A stretch of 64,000 bases of DNA, taken from Ulvibacterium sp965248315 (lineage in GTDB: Bacteria; Bacteroidota; Bacteroidia; Flavobacteriales; Flavobacteriaceae). Where the stretch lies: positions 1,550,001 to 1,614,000 of the forward strand of contig NZ_CBDFIX010000002.1 of NCBI RefSeq assembly GCF_965248315.1, read 5' to 3'. Below the pieces are notes generated by a model. That model made no database searches. It was not told the origin of the DNA and worked only from the letters and a program-made list of their open reading frames with translations. The position numbers were made by a program, and so were the translations under genes. Positions 16,886 through 26,364 of the stretch are shown piece after piece (the stretch's first letter is position 1; each line of letters starts with the position of its first letter).

Positions 16886-17887
16886 ATGGATTCACTAACA
16901 CAAATTGTTCTCGGAGCCTCGGTCGGTGAGGCGGCACTGGGTAAAAAAGTGGGCAATAAGGCACTGCTCTATGGGGCCATTGCGGGTACGATACCGGATT
17001 TGGATGTGCTTGCGCGAAATTTTACCGATACCGTTACCGCCATTGAATGGCACCGCGGATTTAGCCATTCCATTTTCTTTTCGTTGTTATTTGCCCCAAT
17101 TTTTGGTTGGCTTATTTCTAGAATAGAAAGAAAATCCAACGCTACTTGGCAGGATTGGTCCAAGCTTATGTTTTGGGGGCTGTTTACCCATCCCGTATTG
17201 GATGCCTTTACCACTTGGGGAACTCAGTTGTTTTGGCCTTTTGATGTGCGGCTCGCCTTTCAGAATATTTTTGTGATCGATCCATTATATACCCTTCCCT
17301 TTTTAGTTTTTATGATACTTGTTCTATTTCAAAAACGGGCTTCACCTAAAAGATCAAAATATAACAACTTGGGGTTGCTGGTTAGCGGTAGCTATCTGGT
17401 TTTGACCCTTGTTCTAAAAGGATTGGCCTACACCAAGTTCACCAATAGCCTGAAGGAACAGGGGATAGACTACAGCGCCATGGATACCCGGCCAACCCCG
17501 TTTAATGCCATTCTATGGACGGCCAACATAGAGACCACCGATGCGTATTTAATGGGCAGTTACTCATTTTTTGATTCCCAACCCATACAATTTTCTTCCT
17601 ATCCCAAAAATCATCAGCTTTTGGGTAGTTTGGCTACCAATAACAAGATAGAGCGCTTAAAGCATATTGTAGAAGGTTGGTATACGATAACCAAAAAGAA
17701 TGATCAATTGTTTTTTAATGATTTACGTTTTGGACTGATTAGCCTGGATTCCGAAGAAGAACGCTTTGCATTCAGCTACCGCATCATTCCAAAAGGGAAC
17801 GAGGTTTTGGTCCAGGAAACCCCAAAACTTAGAAGTGATGCCCGGCATCTTCTTGTTGCACTTTGGCTAAGAATATGGGGGAATTAA
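16886..17887 (+). CDS. YdjM/DUF457-type membrane-bound metal-dependent hydrolase
   Basis: The 333-residue protein fits the YdjM-like membrane-bound metal-dependent hydrolase family: MDSLTQIVLGASVGEAALG, IPDLDVL, HRGFSHSIFF and FTHPVLDAFTTWGTQLFWPF carry conserved His and Asp residues, with several membrane helices in the first 180 residues. The C-terminal ~150 residues are soluble. Family members are linked to envelope or DNA-damage responses but the reaction is unknown. The next gene starts 52 bp later. Confidence 0.88.
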   Translation: MDSLTQIVLGASVGEAALGKKVGNKALLYGAIAGTIPDLDVLARNFTDTVTAIEWHRGFSHSIFFSLLFAPIFGWLISRIERKSNATWQDWSKLMFWGLFTHPVLDAFTTWGTQLFWPFDVRLAFQNIFVIDPLYTLPFLVFMILVLFQKRASPKRSKYNNLGLLVSGSYLVLTLVLKGLAYTKFTNSLKEQGIDYSAMDTRPTPFNAILWTANIETTDAYLMGSYSFFDSQPIQFSSYPKNHQLLGSLATNNKIERLKHIVEGWYTITKKNDQLFFNDLRFGLISLDSEEERFAFSYRIIPKGNEVLVQETPKLRSDARHLLVALWLRIWGN

Positions 17888-17939
17888 TACTTCAATTTTC
17901 AGTATCTTCATGCCCATTCCAAAAAAACAACCCGGCACT

Positions 17940-19787
17940 ATGAAGAACTTTTTTTTGCTCGTATCGATTCTGCTATTCCTTTCCTGTGGTGAAAAGCAAG
18001 ACATGAAGCCCATAGCGGAATACCAGCAATGGCATACGGTCACCTTATCCTTTGAAGGTCCTGAAACCACTGAGGAAGCTGGTGAAAATCCTTTTTTGAA
18101 CTACCGATTGTTCGTAACATTTAAAAATGGTGAAAACGCATATACCATACCGGGATTTTATGCAGCGGATGGCAATGCTGCCGAGACCAGTGCAAATTCG
18201 GGGAATATTTGGCAAGTTCGCTTTACACCTGATCAGCAGGGAAAGTGGAGTTATGCGGCCACGATGCATAAAGGAGAAAATATAGCTTTAAGTGAAGATC
18301 CCGATGATGGGACCCTAGTAGAAATAACGAATACCTCCGGCGATTTTATGGTAATTCCTTCGGATAAAAAAGGGGATGATTTTCGCGCGCAGGGTCGTCT
18401 TATAACATCAAATGGTTATTTTCAATTTAAGGACTCCGGCAAGTATTGGATCAAGGGAGGAGCGGACAGTCCTGAAAACTTGCTGGCATATGAGGACTTT
18501 GACGGCACCTATCGTATGCAGACTTCCAACGATGATGGAGAGGCGAAAACCAATGATACCATCCACAGTTATGCACCGCACCTAAAGGATTGGAAAGAAG
18601 GCGACCCCACTTGGCAAGATGGTAAGGGCAAGGGCCTTATCGGTGCTTTGAACTACCTGTCCTCCAAAGGGATGAATGTGGTCTATTTCTTGACCAATAA
18701 CATTAAAGGCGATGGAAAGGACGTTTGGCCTTATGTTTCCCCGGATGATTTTACCCGTTTTGATATTAGCAAATTGGAACAATGGGAAATTGTTTTTCAG
18801 CATATGCAATCCAAAGGGATTTTGCTGCACATGGTACTTCAGGAAACCGAAAACGAAACCATGCTGGATGAAGGTGATACCGGTCCTTTGCGACAGTTAT
18901 ATTTAAGAGAACTTTTGGCCCGGTTTGGACATCATCTTGGGATGAATTTCAATCTTGGGGAAGAAAACGGGCCTGCTGATTTTACGCCTATTGCCCAGAA
19001 CAATGAACAACGCAAGGAAATGACCCGTTTTATCACGAAGATAGACCCTTACAACCATCCCATTCTTTTGCATACCCATTCACATGAACCGGCGCGTACC
19101 AATGTTCTGGATTCCATAGTGGGTTTTATGGATCTTGATGGACTTTCGCTACAGGTAGATAAACGTGAAGGGGCGTCCGGTGTTGTGGAAACTTGGAAGA
19201 GCAAGTCCCGCGAAGCTGGGCATGAGTGGATGATTACCATGGATGAAATCGGGATGTGGCATACCGGTGCCCGATCGGATTCTTTAGATGGAAACCATGA
19301 TACGTTACGACGTTACGTGCTTTGGGGTACCCTGCTTTCTGGAGCGGCCGGAGTAGAATGGTATTTTGGGGCGAATAACCGTTATCATGATTTGAATACC
19401 GAGGATTGGCGAACGCGAGATCGCTTATGGGAAATTACGGACTATGCCCTACATTTCTTTAGGACATATTTGCCCTATTGGGAAATGAGCCCGGAACATG
19501 GGTTGGTCAACTCAAAGGAAGCATATTGCTTCAGAAAAACTGGGGAAATATATGCAGTTTACCTGCCCGAAAATGTTCGGGCGGGCTTACCGGATTCCAA
19601 GTCATATACCATCGATTTAAGTGAGGCGAGAGGGGAATATACCGTGCACTGGTATGATCCTTTAAAAGGTGGGGAACTTCAACCAGGTTCCATCAAAATT
19701 GTTCAGGGGGGATCAGTCCAAAAATTGGGCTTTCCTTCTAAAGAAGACAAGCAAGATTGGGTGGTCCTATTGCGACCATTTCAGTAA
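17940..19787 (+). CDS. DUF5060-domain glycoside-hydrolase-like lipoprotein
   Basis: With the ATG at 17940 the 615-residue protein has a lipoprotein signal (MKNFFLLVSILLFLSCGE); an ATG ten codons upstream is less fitting. Residues about 25-130 form the DUF5060 beta-sandwich (WHTVTLSFEGPETTEEAGEN). A TIM-barrel region follows with LGEENGPADF and ITMDEIGMW, which carry plausible catalytic acids, and a C-terminal beta domain ends the protein. DUF5060 proteins occur in polysaccharide-use loci. It may act with the upstream sialidase locus, but the substrate is unknown. It converges on the DUF4407 gene with a 6-bp gap. Confidence 0.82.
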   Translation: MKNFFLLVSILLFLSCGEKQDMKPIAEYQQWHTVTLSFEGPETTEEAGENPFLNYRLFVTFKNGENAYTIPGFYAADGNAAETSANSGNIWQVRFTPDQQGKWSYAATMHKGENIALSEDPDDGTLVEITNTSGDFMVIPSDKKGDDFRAQGRLITSNGYFQFKDSGKYWIKGGADSPENLLAYEDFDGTYRMQTSNDDGEAKTNDTIHSYAPHLKDWKEGDPTWQDGKGKGLIGALNYLSSKGMNVVYFLTNNIKGDGKDVWPYVSPDDFTRFDISKLEQWEIVFQHMQSKGILLHMVLQETENETMLDEGDTGPLRQLYLRELLARFGHHLGMNFNLGEENGPADFTPIAQNNEQRKEMTRFITKIDPYNHPILLHTHSHEPARTNVLDSIVGFMDLDGLSLQVDKREGASGVVETWKSKSREAGHEWMITMDEIGMWHTGARSDSLDGNHDTLRRYVLWGTLLSGAAGVEWYFGANNRYHDLNTEDWRTRDRLWEITDYALHFFRTYLPYWEMSPEHGLVNSKEAYCFRKTGEIYAVYLPENVRAGLPDSKSYTIDLSEARGEYTVHWYDPLKGGELQPGSIKIVQGGSVQKLGFPSKEDKQDWVVLLRPFQ

Positions 19788-19793
19788 TACGGG

Positions 19794-20894
19794 TTATAAG
19801 CTCTTAACCTGTAGATCGTGAAAGGCATCGGCCTGAAGTTTTAGAAGTTCTTCGGCTTTCTGTTTCTTATAAGCGTAGACCGCCTCTTCCTCTTCTATTT
19901 CACTATAGATTTTTTCGTTTAACGCGGAATCCGTAGCTAAGATTTTCTCCCGTTGTTCTACTTTTTGTGTTACCCAGGTTTTAACGGCACTTTCCTCATC
20001 TTCCAATTTTAGGTCATATTCGCCCTTTGAGGCCAATAGTTTGGCAATGATAGGGGAGGTTTCAATCGCCAAAAATAAAAGGAAAATAAAGAACGAAGGG
20101 AACCAAGGTAACTTACCCAAGGCATTGATACGTGCCATAAGTCCGTCGAAACCATCAATAATCGGCTGGGAGTTTTTTACTACTTCTGCGTATTCCAGAT
20201 TCAATGCCGCAATTTGTCCTTCTATAACCTTAATTTTTTCGCCGTTCTCTTGCTTCAATTGCTGAAGCTCCGCCAGGGTAGCATCATGCTTTTCACGTTT
20301 TTCCTTGTATACGGGACCTTTGCCCAAAAGCATGGTTCCCGCCCTTCCCTCGGCCTCGGAAATGTAGGTGTCATATAGTGCGTTGGTTTCAGCCTCCTTA
20401 GTATTGATTTCGGCTTTTAACCCTTCAATAGATCCATTTAATTTTTCGATGGTGGGGGTGTATTGTTGCGCCAATTGTTGCTTGTTGGCCAAGGTCATTG
20501 CGTTCTTCTCTTCCAGCAATACTTGGTTGATTTCCTTTTCAAAAATCTTCATTTCCAATGGTTTTGAGATAACAACGGCAATAATGATGGCTAGAATAAT
20601 TCGGGGAGTAGCTTGTAAGAGCTCGCTTCCAAAGCTGTTTCGCTTTTTGATCGTGGAAACGATAAACCGGTCTAGATTAAAAATCAAGAGCCCCCAAATA
20701 ACCCCAAAGAAAATAGCAATATATACATTGTCAAAAACGGTATAAAGCGCATAACTACTTGCAATAAAGGCCATAACAGCGGTAAAGAAAACGGTGGCCC
20801 CGATACCGGCATATTTATTCTGCTCGCCTTCGGAGCAAGTTTTTAGAATGGAGGCATCCGCCCCGGAACAGAGGATAAAAAAACGTTGTAGCAT
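19794..20894 (-). CDS. DUF4407 membrane protein
   Basis: The 366-residue protein matches DUF4407: a soluble N-terminus with CSGADASIL, two hydrophobic pairs (about 33-73 and 90-115), a long helical, coiled-coil-like segment (about 120-240) rich in Glu, Gln and Lys, a last membrane helix around 250-272 (WFPSFFIFLLFLAIETSPII) and a helical C-terminus. Function is unknown; the family is widespread in Bacteroidota and Actinobacteria. About 180 bp without a recognisable feature lie upstream. Confidence 0.85.
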   Translation of the reverse strand: MLQRFFILCSGADASILKTCSEGEQNKYAGIGATVFFTAVMAFIASSYALYTVFDNVYIAIFFGVIWGLLIFNLDRFIVSTIKKRNSFGSELLQATPRIILAIIIAVVISKPLEMKIFEKEINQVLLEEKNAMTLANKQQLAQQYTPTIEKLNGSIEGLKAEINTKEAETNALYDTYISEAEGRAGTMLLGKGPVYKEKREKHDATLAELQQLKQENGEKIKVIEGQIAALNLEYAEVVKNSQPIIDGFDGLMARINALGKLPWFPSFFIFLLFLAIETSPIIAKLLASKGEYDLKLEDEESAVKTWVTQKVEQREKILATDSALNEKIYSEIEEEEAVYAYKKQKAEELLKLQADAFHDLQVKSL

Positions 20895-21072
20895 AGTGTT
20901 CTGATTTGATTGATGATTCCAATTGAAAGTTAGAACGCGATTTTGGGTAAAATGTTACAACAATAAGCTAGAAATCAAGGTGCTTGTACACAATTTATGA
21001 TTTTGTTCACGATATTTATCAACGAAGGTATCTGCATAATCGTTCCCCTATAAGTGGCCAATCGATTTTTTT

Positions 21073-22788
21073 TTACTTCATGTCCTGGGATTTTGATAGA
21101 AAATCGTTGGCGAGACCCTTAAATCGTTCATCCGGATTTAATTCAAGGCATCTTTTAAAATTGATTTGGGCCTTTTCAAAATCTTCCATTCTAAAATATC
21201 CAATGCCCAAATTAAAATAGGCCTGATAGTTTTTTGGATGCAATTGGGTGTTTAGAATGAAGTATTTAAGGGATTCCTCCCCCTTTCCCCCCATAGATAA
21301 TAACTGGGCCGTATGGTTTAATTGATAATAATCAAAGTCGCACTTTTCATTGGTTCGGTACACTTCCAAAAAGAATTCCAACATTTGATCAGAAGTAATA
21401 TGTTTCAAAACCTTGTTATGAAAGGCTTCTTTGTAGTTGGACTTATACCATGCCATCAGCTCCTTAGAGGTTTGTGATAGATTATGTTGTGCGGCAAGGA
21501 AAATCAGTTTTTGTAAGTCAGCCTCCGGATAGAGTGTATAGGGTTTCTCGGACAAGGATGCGTCCAAAAATGAAACCAGATCCTTAACTTTGCCGTTTGC
21601 ATATCGGTCAAAGAGTGCCTCTACTTTGGGTAATCCTTTTTTAGTTTTTATTTGCGCAAAGGAGGGGTCTATTTGATTTGAATCAAAGTATTTCCGGGTC
21701 ATTTCGGAATAGTCGAGCTTCTCCTGGAATATTCCATTCAGAAAGGCCAATACATACTTGGTCATCAAGTTATATCCTTTCACTTTTACAGCCACATTTT
21801 CTTTGGTATCATTTGCCCCAAAAAGCTTTATGAATTGAGAAGCTAGGTCCGTGTGTTCCAATTGAGGTAGGTTGACCATATAGGCATCACTGTAAACCAA
21901 TTTATCGTAAAAGGGAAGCTCGTTCATATAACCCAAGGAATTGATGAACAAGGCGGGTTTCGAAAAGCACCTATAGTCCTCGTAAGGGGAATCCTCAAAG
22001 AAATCATAAGCCTCATGTATACTCGGGTCGATTCCGATCCAGGCGTCTATCGATGAGTTTCGGGCCATCATCAGTACATTGGACAATCCCCCCAAGCTAA
22101 ATCCACCAATAGCTATCTGATCTGCATCGGCGTTGGGCAGCGTATCCAAAATGCTGAATAGAAATTCCATATCACGGGCCTGGGTCTCCACGCCAATTCT
22201 GGAAATGGGCATGTCCCGTTTTTCCGGGCCCACACTTGGGCTGGAGATAACAACATAGCCATGACTTGCCAAGAACTCGCTCAATAGCGCATTTTCATAG
22301 GCGGAAGAAGACCAACTTGGACCGTAGATCAGGACAGGAAACTTTTGTGTTATATTGGGAGCGGCATCTTCTATGGCCCGCATATTTACCCTTAATTCCT
22401 TTTCTAGGATTTTCATGTCCACCCGCTCGGTTTCAAGGAAATTGTCCAATAGACTGTCCTTTACGGTCTTCGACAAGTCTATTTTTCCAGTCTCATGGGC
22501 CATTAGAAAGAAGTACCCACTATATTCCATTGGGCTTTTACCAACGGTTTTCGAAGGATACCAAACACATACCTGAATAGGTCTGAAAATGGTTTCGTCC
22601 GGGTCCAAATCAGGGCGGTTTCTATCAAACGAAAAACTTCGGGATTTATCTAGGGTATTGAATGTTTGAAACCCTACTCCATAGTTCCCATAGGGTTCTG
22701 AAATGTGGAGTGACGATTCTTGTGCCTTAGCCGTGCAATAACAAAGGATACTGGAAAAGAACAAACGGGAAATCACTCTTAGTATCAT
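21073..22788 (-). CDS. Exported alpha/beta hydrolase (PAF-acetylhydrolase-like) with C-terminal TPR
   Basis: The ATG at 22788 gives 571 residues with a signal peptide (MILRVISRLFFSSILCYCTAKAQ); upstream in-frame sequence overlaps the preceding gene and is not used. The hydrolase part has the nucleophile elbow GGFSLGGLSN and the preceding VLIYGPSWSSSAYENALL loop, as in dienelactone or PAF-acetylhydrolase relatives. The last ~70 residues form a tetratricopeptide pair (YQAYFNLGIGYFRMEDFEKA). It starts 5 bp after the stop of the serine hydrolase gene, so both are probably one transcript. The substrate is unknown. Confidence 0.82.
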   Translation of the reverse strand: MILRVISRLFFSSILCYCTAKAQESSLHISEPYGNYGVGFQTFNTLDKSRSFSFDRNRPDLDPDETIFRPIQVCVWYPSKTVGKSPMEYSGYFFLMAHETGKIDLSKTVKDSLLDNFLETERVDMKILEKELRVNMRAIEDAAPNITQKFPVLIYGPSWSSSAYENALLSEFLASHGYVVISSPSVGPEKRDMPISRIGVETQARDMEFLFSILDTLPNADADQIAIGGFSLGGLSNVLMMARNSSIDAWIGIDPSIHEAYDFFEDSPYEDYRCFSKPALFINSLGYMNELPFYDKLVYSDAYMVNLPQLEHTDLASQFIKLFGANDTKENVAVKVKGYNLMTKYVLAFLNGIFQEKLDYSEMTRKYFDSNQIDPSFAQIKTKKGLPKVEALFDRYANGKVKDLVSFLDASLSEKPYTLYPEADLQKLIFLAAQHNLSQTSKELMAWYKSNYKEAFHNKVLKHITSDQMLEFFLEVYRTNEKCDFDYYQLNHTAQLLSMGGKGEESLKYFILNTQLHPKNYQAYFNLGIGYFRMEDFEKAQINFKRCLELNPDERFKGLANDFLSKSQDMK

Positions 22789-22792
22789 CGTA

Positions 22793-23896
22793 TTACTGTA
22801 AAATGATTGTTGAAATTTTTTCGGCGATGCTATCGTCCTTAGCACCCCTGTACTTATTGGATAAGACAATGACGGCAATATCTTCTTGTATAAATCGCCA
22901 AAAGTCTGCGAAGAATATACCGTTACCTCCGTTATGCCAAATAGCGGTCTTATCTGGGCCAAAGGGCATATTTACCCAACCATAGGCATAAAAGGATTCT
23001 CCACTTGCATCTTCCGGTGTATGGGGATAGAAGTACTTTTCCTTGGCTTTTTCGTCCAATATAGCATTGCCCAGAAGTGCTGTATGCCATTTAAATAGGT
23101 CTTTGGCATTGGACAGGATTCCGCCATTCCCCTTAAGGTTCAAAAAAGGGCCGTCCTTGCCCCAATGCTCTTCATTGGGTTTTTTATGCTCCTTCTTTTT
23201 TGAATATCCTTTTGCAATGGAATTGGAATCCCAGGTAGGGAGCCTATAACCCGTGTTTTGCATTCCAGCCGGATTAAAAAGTGCTTCGTTGAGGTAGGTT
23301 TCGTAACGTATACCGCTTACCTTCTCTATAATGATACTCAACAAGCTATAACCCACATTGGAGTAGCGAAATTTTTGGCCTGCAGGTGATTTTAATTCCA
23401 ATGCGAAGACCCGATTTAGGAAATCCTTCTCACTGATTTCTTCATAGTCGTTACCAACACTTGCTACCAGACCGGAGGTATGTGTTAAAAGCTGATGGAT
23501 AGTAATCTCCTTTTTATCCCTAGGTATTTCCGCAAAATATTTGGAAATGGGGTCACTTACCGACAATTTCCCCTGCATCTCCAACTTTAGGATAGCGGCT
23601 GCGGTAAATTGTTTTGTGACGGAGCCGATGTCGAAAATGGTGTTTTTTTGATTTTTTAACCCTTCGGCTTTATCACGCATACCATAGGCACGGTGCTTAA
23701 TGATTTCCTGCTTTTTTGCTATAAGAATAGTTCCGGAAAACCCCTTCTTCTCCAATGATTGCAGATACTTTTCCAAATTCTTATTCGAAAAGGATGGTTC
23801 TGTTTTAGGCGTATGATCCGTTATGTAAGGATTACCGACCCATAGAAATAAGAGCATAGTTATCCAGGACAACGTTTTTGCTATTGGCAAAATCAT
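22793..23896 (-). CDS. Beta-lactamase-fold serine hydrolase (class C/PBP4* type)
   Basis: The 367-residue protein has an N-terminal signal segment, the SxxK motif in GSVTKQFTAAAIL, the YxN motif in YSNVGYSLL and WHNGG in place of the KTG box. This is the pattern of class C-like esterases and peptidases. It acts in the periplasm or outside the cell on an unknown ester or peptide. It lies 24 bp downstream of the second BlaR-like gene and just upstream of the alpha/beta hydrolase, so the BlaI/BlaR module could control these two hydrolases. Confidence 0.87.
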   Translation of the reverse strand: MILPIAKTLSWITMLLFLWVGNPYITDHTPKTEPSFSNKNLEKYLQSLEKKGFSGTILIAKKQEIIKHRAYGMRDKAEGLKNQKNTIFDIGSVTKQFTAAAILKLEMQGKLSVSDPISKYFAEIPRDKKEITIHQLLTHTSGLVASVGNDYEEISEKDFLNRVFALELKSPAGQKFRYSNVGYSLLSIIIEKVSGIRYETYLNEALFNPAGMQNTGYRLPTWDSNSIAKGYSKKKEHKKPNEEHWGKDGPFLNLKGNGGILSNAKDLFKWHTALLGNAILDEKAKEKYFYPHTPEDASGESFYAYGWVNMPFGPDKTAIWHNGGNGIFFADFWRFIQEDIAVIVLSNKYRGAKDDSIAEKISTIILQ

Positions 23897-23920
23897 GATG
23901 ATGGTATTAAAATTAGTCTA

Positions 23921-25813
23921 CTAGTGGGAAGAGCCGGTGGATATTTCTACGATAGGACGCTTCCCTTTCGAGCCTTTGGAATTGATGCTAATGTCATTGC
24001 TGTTTTTAAGAAGTTCTAGGGCTTGATCAGCAGATATCTTTTTCCCTTCGTGATAAAAGATGGCATTTTTTTTCTTCATTTTTTTAACGAATTCCAAGGG
24101 TGATTCAGGTTCTGGCGGAGGTGGCGGGGGCGGGACGCTTCGCTCCAATTTTCGGGCCTGTCTTTCCAGTTCCAGGGATTCCTTTTCCATCAATTTGTCC
24201 TGTTTTTCCATTTTCTGTGCTTGTTCCTGAAGTTCCAGGGATTCCTTCTCCATCATGGCATGTTGTTTTTCCAAGGCAACGGCCTGTTCCTTCATTTGCG
24301 CTTCCTGTTTTTCTATCTCAATTTCCATCTCCGCCATTTCGGATCTTTGCTGTCTTACTTCTACCACTTTTTCTGCCATCAGGGCGGCCAGCTTTTCCAC
24401 CTCTTCCTGAATCTCCGCCACTTCATGGGCGGGTGGAATAGGGGGTTCCGGCGCGTCTGGAAAATCCGGAAAAGGTTCTGCCGTATTTTTTTGTTCTTCG
24501 GTCATAAGGCTATGCAGATATTCCAGAAGTTCTACGTCGGACTTTTTTATGAAGATGTTTTCCTCAGTTTCGATCATGGCGTTGTATTTTTTGGCCAAGG
24601 CATTGTATTGCGCTACTTGTTCCGGGGTAGCACCCTCTTGTGATTCCTGTAAGGGGTCGGCAAATTTAGGAAGCGGCTCGGATTCATTTTTCTGGGCTTG
24701 GGACATTCTGTGATAAATATGTTCCATACGTAAAATATCCTTGCTTTTTACAGCTCGTTCGTCCACGAACACATCATTGTATTTTTTAGCCAAGGCATTG
24801 TATTCTTTGATCATGTCTCCTGTTATATTTTCTTGGATACTATCTATCCTGGATAGTTCCAAATCCGTAATTTCAGTAAGGATTACCTTTTTATCGCTAA
24901 AACTATAAAGCGATATTGCAAGCAATGGAAGAAGCAGAAAGCTTTTGAGTAAAATGATGTGTTTCGATGTTTGTTTTTTCATGACCGCAAATCGTTTTTT
25001 GACTTGCCTATACGGGCTTATAAATTCAAATTTTTTACCAAGCACGTTTAGACGGATTGATGAATAATTAATGGCATTGGCTAACCATGGTTGATCGTTT
25101 TCATAGTTTGACGGAGAGGTAAATGCCAAAAGAATACTTTGATAAGAGGGAGAGGACGCTCCTTGGTTTAAAACGGCTTGATCCGCCAAAAATTCATGAT
25201 TTAATCGAACGGCATCCTTTACAAAAAAGAATAACGGATTGAACCAGAGAATAACCTGTAATACTTCGATAAAAAGAATATCCAAACTATGCATTTGTTG
25301 GGCGTGTGCTTCCTCATGCAACAGTACTTCCTTTGGAATCAAATGAGTCTCATATTTCGACTTGCTCAAAAAAATGAAATTAAAGAAAGTGTGAGGCACA
25401 ATTTTTTCCCAGAGCAGTACATAAATATTTTGGTTCCTCTTGAATTTAGGATTGCTGCGTATTCGTCCTATGACTCTGGACAGGTTCTTTGCAAAACGAA
25501 GAGCAAAAAATAATACGCCAAACAGATAGATGGTCCAAAGGAACAAAGGGATGTTCATAGCGCTCAAATCCGATGAAATGGTCTGGGATGCTTCTTGCGC
25601 ATCGGAATTGAATCCCAATGGAATTTCTACACTTCCTGTGGTAGTTTCAATGTATTCCGTAAAGGTAAGAGTGGGAATGGTGAGCGCTAGTACTAGGGAT
25701 ATCAACAAGTAAAAGCGCTTGAAAACATGCATTTTTTCACGCTCCAAAAAGATTTTGTAGAAAATCAGAAAAAGAGCGAGACATGCACTCGACTTTAAAA
25801 TGTACATCAACAT
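23921..25813 (-). CDS. BlaR1-like M56 membrane metalloprotease with long coiled-coil C-terminus
   Basis: The 630-residue protein has N-terminal membrane helices, the M56 zinc site HEEAH followed downstream by NHEFLADQAV, and a membrane helix near 285-305. The extracytoplasmic part differs from the paralogue at 573: two copies of a motif with YNALAKKYN (about 337-350 and 401-412) and then a charged Glu/Gln/Met-rich coiled coil (about 460-570) with repeated ME-QD/KLMEKESLELE blocks and a poly-Pro stretch. There is no TonB-like domain. It lies 2 bp after the BlaI-like gene and should be its sensor protease. Confidence 0.87.
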   Translation of the reverse strand: MLMYILKSSACLALFLIFYKIFLEREKMHVFKRFYLLISLVLALTIPTLTFTEYIETTTGSVEIPLGFNSDAQEASQTISSDLSAMNIPLFLWTIYLFGVLFFALRFAKNLSRVIGRIRSNPKFKRNQNIYVLLWEKIVPHTFFNFIFLSKSKYETHLIPKEVLLHEEAHAQQMHSLDILFIEVLQVILWFNPLFFFVKDAVRLNHEFLADQAVLNQGASSPSYQSILLAFTSPSNYENDQPWLANAINYSSIRLNVLGKKFEFISPYRQVKKRFAVMKKQTSKHIILLKSFLLLPLLAISLYSFSDKKVILTEITDLELSRIDSIQENITGDMIKEYNALAKKYNDVFVDERAVKSKDILRMEHIYHRMSQAQKNESEPLPKFADPLQESQEGATPEQVAQYNALAKKYNAMIETEENIFIKKSDVELLEYLHSLMTEEQKNTAEPFPDFPDAPEPPIPPAHEVAEIQEEVEKLAALMAEKVVEVRQQRSEMAEMEIEIEKQEAQMKEQAVALEKQHAMMEKESLELQEQAQKMEKQDKLMEKESLELERQARKLERSVPPPPPPPEPESPLEFVKKMKKKNAIFYHEGKKISADQALELLKNSNDISINSKGSKGKRPIVEISTGSSH

Positions 25814-25815
25814 AA

Positions 25816-26181
25816 TTACTTCTTTTTTATTTCCTGATCTATCAATTTCTTTAAATCCTCCAGTTCCTCTTTGCTAAGTCCCGTTTCCTGAGTAAAAAAT
25901 GATGCAAATTGGCCCGGGCTATCGTCGAAAAAGTTTTTGATCAATCCGTTCACATGTCTGGAGAAATAATCTTTTTTCTTTACCGTGGGATAGTATTCCC
26001 GGGACCGTCCAAAAGCGGTATAGGCCACAAATCCTTTGTCCGTCATACGTTTTAAAAGTGTGGCTACAGTTGTTGTTGCGGGTTTAGGTTCAGGGTACGC
26101 ATCCAACAAATCCTTCATAAAAGCTTTTTTGAGCTTCCAGAGTATATTCATAAGTTCTTCCTCGGCCTTTGTCAATTTCAT
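25816..26181 (-). CDS. BlaI/MecI-family transcriptional repressor (second paralogue)
   Basis: This 121-residue protein has the winged-helix layout of BlaI/MecI (LTKAEEELMNILWKLKKAF, then TTTVATLLKRMTDKGFV) and a helical C-terminus. It precedes its M56 partner by 2 bp. Upstream are three dyads TTCTA-N6-TAGAA that differ from the operators of the first paralogue at 144-211, so the two repressors probably do not cross-regulate. The likely regulon is the operon itself with the two hydrolases downstream. Confidence 0.92.
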   Translation of the reverse strand: MKLTKAEEELMNILWKLKKAFMKDLLDAYPEPKPATTTVATLLKRMTDKGFVAYTAFGRSREYYPTVKKKDYFSRHVNGLIKNFFDDSPGQFASFFTQETGLSKEELEDLKKLIDQEIKKK

Positions 26182-26183
26182 TG

Positions 26184-26247
26184 TTCTACAGAATTAGAAT
26201 AATTTCTACAAAAATAGAATAAATTATTTAATTCTACAAATGTAGAG
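26184..26247. promoter_or_regulatory. Three TTCTA-N6-TAGAA operators upstream of second blaI-like gene
   Basis: Dyads at 26184-26199, 26204-26219 and 26232-26247 (the last with one mismatch, TAGAG) share half-sites TTCTA/TAGAA and the inner CA. The first starts 3 bp from the start codon of the repressor gene. Spacing between sites is 20 and 28 bp. The TCTACA/TGTAGA version at the third site resembles the TACA/TGTA dyads known for BlaI/MecI. Confidence 0.75.
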
Positions 26248-26269
26248 ATACAATTAAAATTTTGAATGA

Positions 26270-26290
26270 ACTTCCGTTCTTCCCGGAAGT
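26270..26290. terminator. Hairpin between dipeptidase gene and blaI operon
   Basis: ACTTCCG (26270-26276) and CGGAAGT (26284-26290) form a 7-bp stem with a 7-nt loop, just after the 3' end of the M20 dipeptidase gene. There is no strong T-run, so termination is only possible. Confidence 0.35.
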
Positions 26291-26364
26291 AATCCGTAGT
26301 TTTGGTTTGGCCTGATGTTAGGGACTTCACTACCCCCAGCACCCTTGATTTTGAAGAAATCCCG

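Noticed and set aside
24100..24643. Plus-strand frames inside the second BlaR-like gene
   Set aside because: They are mirror translations of the Glu-rich coiled coil; the minus-strand protein explains the sequence fully.
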